This document shows, one piece after another, positions 6,553 through 13,035 of a DNA stretch of 13,436 nt. Position 1 is the stretch's first letter. Each line of letters begins with the position of its first letter. Below the pieces are notes generated by a model. That model was not told the origin of the DNA. It ran no database searches and was given only the letters and a program-made list of their open reading frames with translations. Made by a program: the position numbers and the translations under genes. This DNA comes from Aeriscardovia sp. (GTDB lineage Bacteria; Actinomycetota; Actinomycetes; Actinomycetales; Bifidobacteriaceae): positions 1 through 13,436 of the forward strand of contig JAFYIA010000066.1 in assembly GCA_017538865.1 (NCBI GenBank). The letters run 5' to 3'.

Positions 6553-7179
6553 TTACTTTATAACTTTGAAGTGCTCCGGGGCCTGGGCCGTATCCTTGGG
6601 CTCCGGGGCTTTTTCTATGGATCCGAAGGGCATCTGGGCGTCCAGCTTCCAGGAGGAATCGAGGTCGTAGGCGGTACTCACGGCCTCTCCCAGCCCCAAA
6701 AAGTGCTGCAGGCTCGCCCCGAGGCCTATTTTGGAGAGGCCCAGCCACATCGCAAACTCCACCATGGCGTCCCCCTGGGCCATGAACCTGTCTATAGAGG
6801 AGGCGTACTCGATCGTATTTTCCCTGAGGGTGTCGGCGACGGAGGAATCGGTGAAGAAGAGAATGGTGCCGTTGCCCTCGCAAAAGCTCCTGCAGAGCCC
6901 CTCCCTCTTCGCCAAGAGGGCCTCGTCTTCCGGGTTTGCTTCATGCCTGCCCCTCAAGATGTCGGGGACGAGCTCCTTCCAGAACATGAGATTCTGGTTC
7001 CCCAAAAGGAGGAGCACCCTCTGGGCCCTGGCGTTGAAGGCGGAGGGGACGGAAGAGAAGATGGACCGCAGGTACTCTTCAAGATCGCCGTCGCTTATAT
7101 CCGCCCTGCCCAATCGGTACACGCTGCGCCTCGCGCGCAGGGTGGAGAGGAAGTCTTTTTGCGCGTCAAAATTTTCCAT
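6553..7179 (-). CDS. Nitroreductase-family protein, Frm2/HBN1-like
   Basis: 208 aa FMN-dependent oxidoreductase. The family-typical marks are ARRSVYRLG (16-24, flavin phosphate contact), VPSAFNARAQRVLLLLG (44-60), GLGASLQHF (152-160) and AQMPFGSIEKAPEPKD (181-196). The SAFN and QMPFGS motifs place it with the yeast Frm2/Hbn1 group ('fatty acid repression mutant protein'), not with the classic NfsA/NfsB enzymes. NAD(P)H-dependent reduction of quinones or nitro compounds is the likely activity; the natural substrate is unknown. It is last in the - strand block and overlaps the 3' end of rsmD by 14 bases. Length is normal for the group. Confidence 0.88.
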   Translation of the reverse strand: MENFDAQKDFLSTLRARRSVYRLGRADISDGDLEEYLRSIFSSVPSAFNARAQRVLLLLGNQNLMFWKELVPDILRGRHEANPEDEALLAKREGLCRSFCEGNGTILFFTDSSVADTLRENTIEYASSIDRFMAQGDAMVEFAMWLGLSKIGLGASLQHFLGLGEAVSTAYDLDSSWKLDAQMPFGSIEKAPEPKDTAQAPEHFKVIK

Positions 7180-7723
7180 TTTCTTCTGCCTCTTTTAACA
7201 AAATTTCACAGGTGGTCGAACCCGACTTCATCGTTTTTACGGCCTTGAGGCCCGAGGGGAGGAAGTCCTCCTTCTCCCTTTCGGCTACAATATACCCTCC
7301 GGGGCTTAGCAAATTTGTAGAGCCGGAGAGGATCTTGCCAAATTCCGCGCTCCCCATCCCGTAGGGGGGGTCCAAGAAGATGAGGTCGAACTTTCCGCGG
7401 CACCCCTCCAAAAACTTTTCCGCCTTCATGGGTATGACTTCCACGCCCCTTCCTCCCTCCTTAAAGGGGGCGGCGTTTTTTTTGAGGCATTTTACAGCCT
7501 CCCTGGAGCAATCTACGACAGTTAGGAAATCTGCCCCCCTGGAGAGGGCCTCGAATCCCAAAGCGCCGCTTCCGGCGAAAAGGTCCAGCACCCTCCCTTC
7601 TACGGCCCCCCGGGATTCTAGGGACGAAAACACGGCCTCTTTGAGCTTGGAAGTGGTGGGGCGCGTCCCGCTCTTGGGGACTTCGAGCTCTAAATTCTTA
7701 TATTCCCCGGCTATTACTCTCAT
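7166..7723 (-). CDS. rsmD: 16S rRNA (guanine966-N2)-methyltransferase RsmD
   Basis: 185 aa Rossmann-fold methyltransferase that modifies G966 of 16S rRNA on assembled 30S particles, using SAM. Marks are MRVIAGEYKN (1-10), TRPTTSKLKEAVFSSL (20-35), SAM motif I LDLFAGSGALGFEALSRGA (46-64) and the catalytic LDPPYG (117-122). The N-terminal signature is somewhat diverged: the usual RGRRL and DRVREALF arginines are replaced (NLELE, SKLKEAVF). The start at 7723 overlaps the recG stop by one base (TGATG). An in-frame extension of 16 codons into recG lacks homology and was rejected. The next gene usual in Actinomycetota is coaD; here a nitroreductase takes its place. Confidence 0.93.
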   Translation of the reverse strand: MRVIAGEYKNLELEVPKSGTRPTTSKLKEAVFSSLESRGAVEGRVLDLFAGSGALGFEALSRGADFLTVVDCSREAVKCLKKNAAPFKEGGRGVEVIPMKAEKFLEGCRGKFDLIFLDPPYGMGSAEFGKILSGSTNLLSPGGYIVAEREKEDFLPSGLKAVKTMKSGSTTCEILLKEAEENGKF

Positions 7724-9810
7724 CAGAACCTTATTAAAAACGACTGGTACTTTTCCAAAAATTCCGCACACTTTTCTTTCAGGGCCGGGAAGGAGGAAAA
7801 GTCCAGCTTCTCCGCCTCCGCCTTCGCCGCGCGGATGACGTCCGAATCTTTTATGACGCTCAGGAACTTGAAAGAGGAGAACTTCCCGGCCTGCCCCTCT
7901 CCCAAAACGTCCCCTTCTCCCCTGTTCTCCACGTCGAATTTCGACACTTCCCTCCCAGTGGAAAAGTCCCTCATAACTTCGAGCCTGGCCTGGGCGTCCT
8001 CCTCAGGCTCCCGGGAAATGAGGAAGGTCCAGGATGGGGTGCCGTCCCTTCCGACCCTCCCGCGAAACTGGTGGAGCTGGGAGAGGCCGAAGCGGTTGGC
8101 GTCGAAAATCACCATGCAGCTGGCTTGGGCCACGTCGACCCCCGTCTCCACCACGCTCGTGGAGACGAGCAGCGGCCTGGCGCCGGAGGCGAAAGCGCCC
8201 ATGGCCTCCTCTTTTTCTGCGGCAGAGTCTTGGCCCGTGAGCGAGGCTATGGGAACCCCTCTGAACTGCGGGAGGGCTGAGAGGCGGGAGGCTATTTCAT
8301 CTACGGAGTGCATCTTTTCCCCGCCCTTTACGGCGGGGCAGATGACGAACACTCGCTTTCCCGCGTCGATTTCCCTCCTGCAGTGCCAAAAGAGCCGGGC
8401 CATGTTTTCAGATTCCCCTTCTTCCAAAAGCACCGTCCGGGAAGCGGACTGCTCTTTTCTGGGTTCCAGGCGGCTGATGGAAAGGTCTGAAAAGAAGGCC
8501 ATGGCCAAAGACCTTGGTATCGGGGTGGCGCTCATGGACAAAACATGCGGAGAAAGCCCCCCGTCCGAGAATCTGCCCCTCTGCATTACGCCGAAGCGGT
8601 GCTGCTCGTCTATGACGAGGAGGCCGAGGTTTTTGGGGGAAAAGGAGTAGAAGGCCGAGTGGGTGGCGACGACGAGGCAGGGGCGCCCCTCGGAGGCGGC
8701 CTGCCTGACTTTGTCTTTTTCACCCTTTTTCAGGGCCCCCGAAAGGAAGTAGAGCTCCGGAGCCGCGAGGCCCAGAAGGCTTAGGAGCTTTTTGAAGTTC
8801 TTGTAGTGCTGCCATGCCAGGACCACGGTGGGGGCCACCATGACCGCCTGCCTTCCGGCAGAGACGCACCGAAGCATGGCCAGGAGGGCCACTATGGTCT
8901 TCCCGGTTCCTACATCCCCCTCCAAAAGCTTTTTCATGGGGGCTTGTTCGGCCATCTCCCCCTTTATTTCCGAGAGGGCCTTCTTTTGCGAGGGGGTGAG
9001 GGAGAAGGGGAGGCTTTTTTCCAGGACTTCGTCCAGGCCCGATCCCGCCAAAATCGGCGCGGCCCTGTTCCCGGCAGATTCCCGTCTCATCTTCAAAAGC
9101 GCGCCCTGGCTGATCAGGGCCTCCTCCATTTTGAAGGTCTTTCGGGCCCTTTTCGCCTCTTCGATGGTGTTCGGCTTATGCAGTGCCCTGAAGGCCTCCC
9201 TTCGCCCGAAGAGGCCGTAGGAGGAAATGAGGGAGGGAGGGAGGATGTCGGGTATATCGGCCGCGGCCAGAGCGGCGGAGATGAGCTTTGCGAGTTTCTC
9301 CCCCGCGGCGCCGTGGGAGCTTCTGTACACGGCATGGGGCCTCGCGGCCTCCCTGCAAAATTCCCGGGCCTCTTCCTCTCCGGACAGGGGCGTAATTTGG
9401 GGGTGTATGATGCGCAGGCGCCTCCCGAAGGCGGAGGGCTTCCCTTCTACCGCAGACAGCCCTGCGGACCTTAAAAACCGGAGGAGGAAATGGCGGTAAG
9501 AGCTTTTTGCCGCAAAAAACATGCACTCGACGCTTTTTCCGGAGCCCTCTTCTATAAACCTAGCCGTGCAGTAGGTTTTGTCGCCGAGATACGTGATTTC
9601 CGGCTCCCCGAAATGTCCCAAAATGCAGGCTTTTTCCCCTTCCCGAAGGTTTGAGAGGGAAAAAATGGAGCAGGGTTCGATGTAGCGGGAAGGGAGGTAA
9701 TAGAGCAGATCTTCTACGGTTTTAAAGCCTGCATCTTCCAGGATTTTTGCACTTTTTCTGTCATTGGCGATGCTGGAGGCAGGAGAGCCCAAACTGACTT
9801 TTTCTTGCAC
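7723..9810 (-). CDS. recG: ATP-dependent DNA helicase RecG
   Basis: 695 aa superfamily 2 helicase that regresses stalled forks and remodels branched DNA. In order: a wedge/OB region (about 50-145, with HPQITPL at 136-142), Walker A GDVGTGKT (298-305), VAPTVVLAWQH (325-335), DEQHRFGV (401-408), SATPIPRS (427-434), TGVDV (556-560), QLHQFRGRVGRD (578-589) and a C-terminal region with RGEGDVLGEGQAG (630-642). All helicase motifs are present. Several parts are diverged: the usual H-GRM before motif V is LTGQDSA, and the consensus LRGPG-LLG-RQSG is NRGEGDVLGEGQAG. The length is near the lower end for RecG. Start is GTG at 9810, with AAAAAGG (9817-9823) 6 bases upstream; no other initiator codon nearby fits the N-terminal homology. 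Confidence 0.95.
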   Translation of the reverse strand: MQEKVSLGSPASSIANDRKSAKILEDAGFKTVEDLLYYLPSRYIEPCSIFSLSNLREGEKACILGHFGEPEITYLGDKTYCTARFIEEGSGKSVECMFFAAKSSYRHFLLRFLRSAGLSAVEGKPSAFGRRLRIIHPQITPLSGEEEAREFCREAARPHAVYRSSHGAAGEKLAKLISAALAAADIPDILPPSLISSYGLFGRREAFRALHKPNTIEEAKRARKTFKMEEALISQGALLKMRRESAGNRAAPILAGSGLDEVLEKSLPFSLTPSQKKALSEIKGEMAEQAPMKKLLEGDVGTGKTIVALLAMLRCVSAGRQAVMVAPTVVLAWQHYKNFKKLLSLLGLAAPELYFLSGALKKGEKDKVRQAASEGRPCLVVATHSAFYSFSPKNLGLLVIDEQHRFGVMQRGRFSDGGLSPHVLSMSATPIPRSLAMAFFSDLSISRLEPRKEQSASRTVLLEEGESENMARLFWHCRREIDAGKRVFVICPAVKGGEKMHSVDEIASRLSALPQFRGVPIASLTGQDSAAEKEEAMGAFASGARPLLVSTSVVETGVDVAQASCMVIFDANRFGLSQLHQFRGRVGRDGTPSWTFLISREPEEDAQARLEVMRDFSTGREVSKFDVENRGEGDVLGEGQAGKFSSFKFLSVIKDSDVIRAAKAEAEKLDFSSFPALKEKCAEFLEKYQSFLIRF

Positions 9811-9822
9811 CCTCTACCTTTT

Positions 9823-9841
9823 TCGGCCCGCGCGGGGCCGA
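9823..9841 (-). repeat. Hairpin between rpmB and recG
   Basis: Perfect 7-bp inverted repeat, TCGGCCC (9823-9829) with GGGCCGA (9835-9841), 5-base loop. It starts one base past the rpmB stop codon in transcription order. The stem is followed by AAAAAGG, which is the recG ribosome binding site, and not by a T-run, so it does not look like an intrinsic terminator. It may be an RNA stabiliser, a processing site or a partial barrier. Confidence 0.55.
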
Positions 9842-9842
9842 G

Positions 9843-10037
9843 TTACGCGTTGTGGCGGATCTTGCCGGCCTTGATGCAGGCCGTGCAGACCCTGAGCTTT
9901 ACGGTGCCGCCCATCCCGTCTTCAATCCTGAAGACCTGGAGGTTAGGCATGAAGCGGCGCTTGGTGCGCCTGTGGGAGTGGGAGACGCTGTAGCCGGTCT
10001 GGGGCTTCTTCCCGCATACTTGGCAGTATACTGACAT
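9843..10037 (-). CDS. rpmB: 50S ribosomal protein L28
   Basis: 64 aa. Core signature SHSHRRTKRRFMPNLQ (19-34) and CIKAGKIR (54-61). It carries both zinc-binding pairs, Cys5/Cys8 and Cys51/Cys54, so it is the zinc-containing (C+) form. Length is normal for an actinobacterial L28. The start is supported by AGGAAGG about 8 bases upstream. It sits 59 bases after ddl and 32 bases before recG, the usual rpmB-recG pairing of Actinomycetota, but without thiL, ung or a DAK-type kinase gene in between. Confidence 0.96.
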   Translation of the reverse strand: MSVYCQVCGKKPQTGYSVSHSHRRTKRRFMPNLQVFRIEDGMGGTVKLRVCTACIKAGKIRHNA

Positions 10038-10053
10038 TTTTCCAACCTTCCTA

Positions 10054-10067
10054 TTCAGTTGCCTGAA
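10054..10067 (-). repeat. Small GNRA-loop hairpin in the rpmB leader
   Basis: Read on the - strand, TTCAG and CTGAA pair around a GCAA tetraloop, directly upstream of the rpmB ribosome binding site. The stem is only 5 bp; a GNRA loop would add stability. It could affect rpmB translation or be chance. Confidence 0.35.
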
Positions 10068-10091
10068 AACCCTTCAAGCATATTGCAAAGA

Positions 10092-10123
10092 GTAGACTAA
10101 GCGGCATTCTCAACCAAGTCTAC
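10092..10123 (-). repeat. Inverted repeat spanning the ddl stop codon
   Basis: GTAGACT (10092-10098) and AGTCTAC (10117-10123) are perfect complements, separated by 18 bases that cover the last ddl codons. The TAG stop (10097-10099) overlaps one arm. On the - strand the second arm is followed by TCTTTGC, a poor T-run. It may be a weak terminator or attenuator before rpmB. The arms also resemble promoter boxes (TAGACT, 17 bases, TAGTCT), so part of it could drive rpmB. Confidence 0.4.
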
Positions 10124-11149
10124 CAGTATCTGCCTGTAACTCATACCCAGGCTCTGCCATGCCAGGGGGTACATGGAGATCTCGGTAAAGCCCGGCATAG
10201 TGTTGATCTCGTTTACCAGGATTCGGCCGTCCTCTTTCAGGAAGAAATCGACCCGCATGAGCTGCCTTCCGTCTACGGCCTCGAAGGCTTTTACGGCTTC
10301 TCTGCGGATCGCGTCAGAAGTGTCAGAATCCAAGTCTGCCGGCACTTGCACCTTGCACAGGGAGGTGTCTACGTACTTGGCCTCAAAGTCGTAGAAGGAG
10401 GCGGAGGAGGAGGGAATGATCTCCCCGGGGAGGGCGGCCACAGGGCTTTCTCCGCGCCTCTGAAGGACCGCGCACTCGATTTCCCTGCCCTTTATCCCCT
10501 CTTCCACCAGGATCCTCCAGCTGACCTTAGCCGCGTCTTTGAGCGCCTTTTCGAGGCCTTCGGGCGCTTCTACCTTTGCGACCCCCACGCTGGATCCTCC
10601 CCAGGCGGGCTTTACAAAGACGGGCCAGCCTATCTTTTCTTCTTCCAGCTTCCTTAGCGCCCCGGAGGCGTCAACGCCGCCCCTGGCGTCCACTGTAATT
10701 CCGGGGGCCACTTCAATTCCCGAGGCCTTCAAGATGAGCTTGGTGTAGTGCTTGTCTATGCAGGCCGCAGAGGCGAAGATTCCGCATCCGACATACGGGA
10801 GGCCCAAAGTCTCCAAAAAGCCCTGAACGGCCCCGTCTTCCCCTCCCAAGCCGTGGAGCACGGGGAACACCAGATCGGCTTCCACGTTTTTGCCTCCCAG
10901 CAAGAGGCCGGAGCCGGGGACGGCTTCCGCCCTTTCCCTGCCTTCGGCTTTAATCTCGGGAAGATCCTTCAGGCTCCATGAGCACAGCTCTTCTAAGGGG
11001 ATCCCCACCCATTCCCCGCTCCGGGTTATGCCTATGGGGGTTATTTGGTAGGAGTCTTTCAGGGTCCTTGCCACGCTTCCTGCCGACACGCAGGAAATCG
11101 GGTGCTCTCCGCTTTTCCCCCCGCAAAGGATTACTATTCTCTTCTTCAT
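10097..11149 (-). CDS. ddl: D-alanine--D-alanine ligase
   Basis: 350 aa ATP-grasp enzyme that joins two D-Ala to make the terminal dipeptide of the peptidoglycan stem. Marks are GGKSGEHPIS (10-19), HGLGGEDG (99-106), KPAWGGSSVGVAKV (180-193), FYDFEAKY (252-259), RVDFF (299-303) and NEINTMPGFTEISMYP (313-328). The catalytic triad of E. coli DdlB (Glu15, Ser150, Tyr216) is matched by Glu15, Ser186 and Tyr259, which supports D-Ala-D-Ala rather than D-Ala-D-lactate specificity. The start codon overlaps the gpsA stop (ATGA), so the two are coupled. Length is normal. The gene normally next in Actinomycetota, thiL, is missing downstream. Confidence 0.96.
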   Translation of the reverse strand: MKKRIVILCGGKSGEHPISCVSAGSVARTLKDSYQITPIGITRSGEWVGIPLEELCSWSLKDLPEIKAEGRERAEAVPGSGLLLGGKNVEADLVFPVLHGLGGEDGAVQGFLETLGLPYVGCGIFASAACIDKHYTKLILKASGIEVAPGITVDARGGVDASGALRKLEEEKIGWPVFVKPAWGGSSVGVAKVEAPEGLEKALKDAAKVSWRILVEEGIKGREIECAVLQRRGESPVAALPGEIIPSSSASFYDFEAKYVDTSLCKVQVPADLDSDTSDAIRREAVKAFEAVDGRQLMRVDFFLKEDGRILVNEINTMPGFTEISMYPLAWQSLGMSYRQILVDLVENAA

Positions 11150-12123
11150 GATCCCTCTTTGGAAATTTCGGAGAAGAGGGACGAGAAATCCCCTTCCCCC
11201 TTCATCACTTCTTCTATCCCCCTCGCCAGGGGCATGGGGGAAGCGTACTTTTCGGAAAGCAGGAGCGCCGAGGCTATAGTGTCCTTGCCCTCAGTGACGC
11301 CTCTGACCCCCTTGGCCGCAGCTTCCACATCCACCCCGAGCCCCATGCGGTAGCCCAGGGAGAAGTTCCGGCTCAGGTGGCTGGAAGCCGTGCAGACCAG
11401 GTCCCCCACTCCAGCCGGGCTCTGCATAGTTTCAGCTCTTCCCCCGAGCTTTAGGGAGAGGGCCTCTATTTCGGAAAGGGCCGCGGCCAGGAGGACTGCG
11501 GCGGTATTTTCCCCATACCCTGCCCCGGCAGCCATGCCGCAGGCTATGGCCGCCACGTTTTTGAGGGCCCCCCACACCTGCACCCCTTCCAGATCTTCCG
11601 ACGGGGACACTGCAAAGTAGGGGGCTGAAAATGCGCGGGCAAGGGCTTCCCGCCCCTCTCCCTTTCCCGCCAGCACTGCGGCAGCCGGCTCTTCTTTTGC
11701 CAAAAGGGCTGCGAGGTTGGGGCCGCCGAGCGCGAAAACCTGCCCAAGATCCGTCCCAAGGCATTCTTCTATCACTTGGGACGGGAGCTTTGCCGTGCCG
11801 CTTTCCATTCCTTTGGTGAGGGAGACTACGGGCTTTCCGGAGGCCGCCTCCCTGAAAGCTGGGAGGGCGGATCTCAAGGCCTGGCAGGGGAGGGCCGAAA
11901 TTACGACGTCCCCCCACGCGAGGTCCTTCGGGCGCGAGGTGGCCCTGAGCGAGGAGGGGAGGATCGGGGAGGGATCGAGGTAGGCGGAGTTAGTGTGGCG
12001 GGAGTTTATCTCTTCCACCGCCCCCTCTTCCCTGCTCCAAGCCAGCACCTCGTTTCCGGCGTCCGCGCAGATCTTTGCAAAGCAGGTCCCCCAGGCCCCG
12101 CACCCTATGACTGCAACCTTCAT
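11146..12123 (-). CDS. gpsA: Glycerol-3-phosphate dehydrogenase [NAD(P)+]
   Basis: 325 aa cytoplasmic enzyme that reduces dihydroxyacetone phosphate to sn-glycerol-3-phosphate, the phospholipid backbone. Marks are VIGCGAWGT (5-13, nucleotide binding), LTKGME (102-107), GGPNLA (133-138), VQVWGALKNVAAIACG (181-196), GVGDLVCT (238-245) and SRN (251-253). Lys104, Lys188, Asp241 and Arg252-Asn253 match the active-site residues of the family. The usual GxGxN[TS][KR]...TRG signature is altered to GYGENTAAVLLAAAL, losing two basic residues. The ATG at 12123 gives the Rossmann N-terminus; the frame is open 87 codons further upstream but only as a shadow of plsC. Overlaps: ATGA with plsC upstream and ATGA with ddl downstream, so plsC-gpsA-ddl are tightly coupled. 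Confidence 0.95.
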   Translation of the reverse strand: MKVAVIGCGAWGTCFAKICADAGNEVLAWSREEGAVEEINSRHTNSAYLDPSPILPSSLRATSRPKDLAWGDVVISALPCQALRSALPAFREAASGKPVVSLTKGMESGTAKLPSQVIEECLGTDLGQVFALGGPNLAALLAKEEPAAAVLAGKGEGREALARAFSAPYFAVSPSEDLEGVQVWGALKNVAAIACGMAAGAGYGENTAAVLLAAALSEIEALSLKLGGRAETMQSPAGVGDLVCTASSHLSRNFSLGYRMGLGVDVEAAAKGVRGVTEGKDTIASALLLSEKYASPMPLARGIEEVMKGEGDFSSLFSEISKEGS

Positions 12124-13016
12124 TTTTCTTCCTCCCCCAAGGCGTGCCTGGAAGAGTTGTGGTAGTCCCATACTCCCGCAGCGGGAGGCTTTTCGCCCCT
12201 GATTTCCCCTTCCAGGCCTTCCATGACCCTGTGCACGCGCCAGTTGAGCTCCAAGGCCTTCTCTTTCGGGGGCTCTTCCCAGTCTCCCTCGAGAAGGTCC
12301 CCGTATTCCACGGGAGGGGTTATGGCCAAAACCACGTTCTTTCTGGGGAAAGGGGCGAAGTTCCGGATGGAGGAGGCCCCCCAAGTCACGGCCACTAAAA
12401 GCGGAACGGGGTACCCGAGCTTTTTAGAGGCCGTGAGTGCGATTTCCGCCATGCCGAGCTTGAAGGTCATGGGCCATTTGTCGGGATCGCGGGTGAGCGT
12501 GCCCTCAGGCCAAATGGAAAGGGGCTGGCCGGCGACGAGGGACCTTATGGAGTCAGACTCTATCTCCCTTGTCTTCCCGCTCCTCCTCTTTACCGGCTGC
12601 ATGGCCAGGGCCGAGAGCCACCCGCCTATCAGCGGCCAGCGGAGGATTTCGGCTTTGGCCATGAAGCGGGGATATCGGCCGAGATTGTGCATGCAGCCCA
12701 TGGGGATGAGGACGTCGAGCTGGGTTATATGGGTGTTTGCCAGAATAAAGGGGCCGTCCTCCGGAACGTTCTCAATCCCCCAGCAGTACACCTTTGCCCT
12801 CGCCCTTACGAAGGCCATGGCCGCGGCCATGAGCCTCCTTTCGACGGGGACGTTTATATAGGCGCTGTCCAAGGGGCAGGGGCGGCGGAGGAATCCTCCT
12901 CCGCACAGCTTCCTCGTGGGATCGATGAGCCTGTGCCTCTTGGCCAAGAGGGCCACCTGCTTGTTTTTCAGGGGCGGGATCAAATGGAATGGGGAGGGTT
13001 TTCCCGGCGAAGTCAT
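12120..13016 (-). CDS. plsC: 1-acyl-sn-glycerol-3-phosphate acyltransferase (PlsC family)
   Basis: 298 aa member of the LPLAT/PlsC acyltransferases, expected to acylate lysophosphatidic acid (possibly glycerol-3-phosphate) at the membrane face. Motif I is HITQLD with His96 and Asp101 (H-x4-D). Motif II is RFMAKAEILRWPLIGG (117-132) with PVKRR nearby, motif III is WPEGTLTR (169-176), and motif IV is around PVPLLVAVTWG (203-213). Motif I is preceded by NT rather than the common N. About 60 N-terminal residues (LIDPTRKLCGGGFLRRPCPL and flanks) precede the domain and I do not recognise them. AGAGAGG (13022-13028) lies 5 bases before the ATG and supports this start. It starts 19 bases after murA and overlaps gpsA, which makes its substrate precursor. 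Confidence 0.9.
   Translation of the reverse strand: MTSPGKPSPFHLIPPLKNKQVALLAKRHRLIDPTRKLCGGGFLRRPCPLDSAYINVPVERRLMAAAMAFVRARAKVYCWGIENVPEDGPFILANTHITQLDVLIPMGCMHNLGRYPRFMAKAEILRWPLIGGWLSALAMQPVKRRSGKTREIESDSIRSLVAGQPLSIWPEGTLTRDPDKWPMTFKLGMAEIALTASKKLGYPVPLLVAVTWGASSIRNFAPFPRKNVVLAITPPVEYGDLLEGDWEEPPKEKALELNWRVHRVMEGLEGEIRGEKPPAAGVWDYHNSSRHALGEEEK
12131..12138 (-). promoter_or_regulatory. Ribosome binding site of gpsA
   Basis: GGGGGAGG on the - strand, inside the end of plsC, 7 bases before the ATG at 12123. It settles the gpsA start against the long in-frame upstream extension. Confidence 0.75.
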
Positions 13017-13035
13017 GAAAGCCTCTCTTGAAATG

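Noticed and set aside
6571..6616. Direct repeat of GCTCCGGGGC near the convergent junction as a possible terminator
   Set aside because: The copies are direct, not inverted, and lie within the nitroreductase coding sequence, so they do not form a stem.
7724..7771. 16-codon upstream extension of rsmD
   Set aside because: It overlaps recG in another frame; the conserved N-terminus MRVIAG starts at 7723.
7835..9474. Long + strand open frames opposite recG (such as 7835-8650 and 8806-9474)
   Set aside because: Shadows of recG in other frames; repetitive composition and no ribosome binding sites or motifs.
12124..12384. 87-codon N-terminal extension of gpsA
   Set aside because: It is the shadow of the plsC 3' end. 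The Rossmann motif begins right after the ATG at 12123, which has a strong ribosome binding site.
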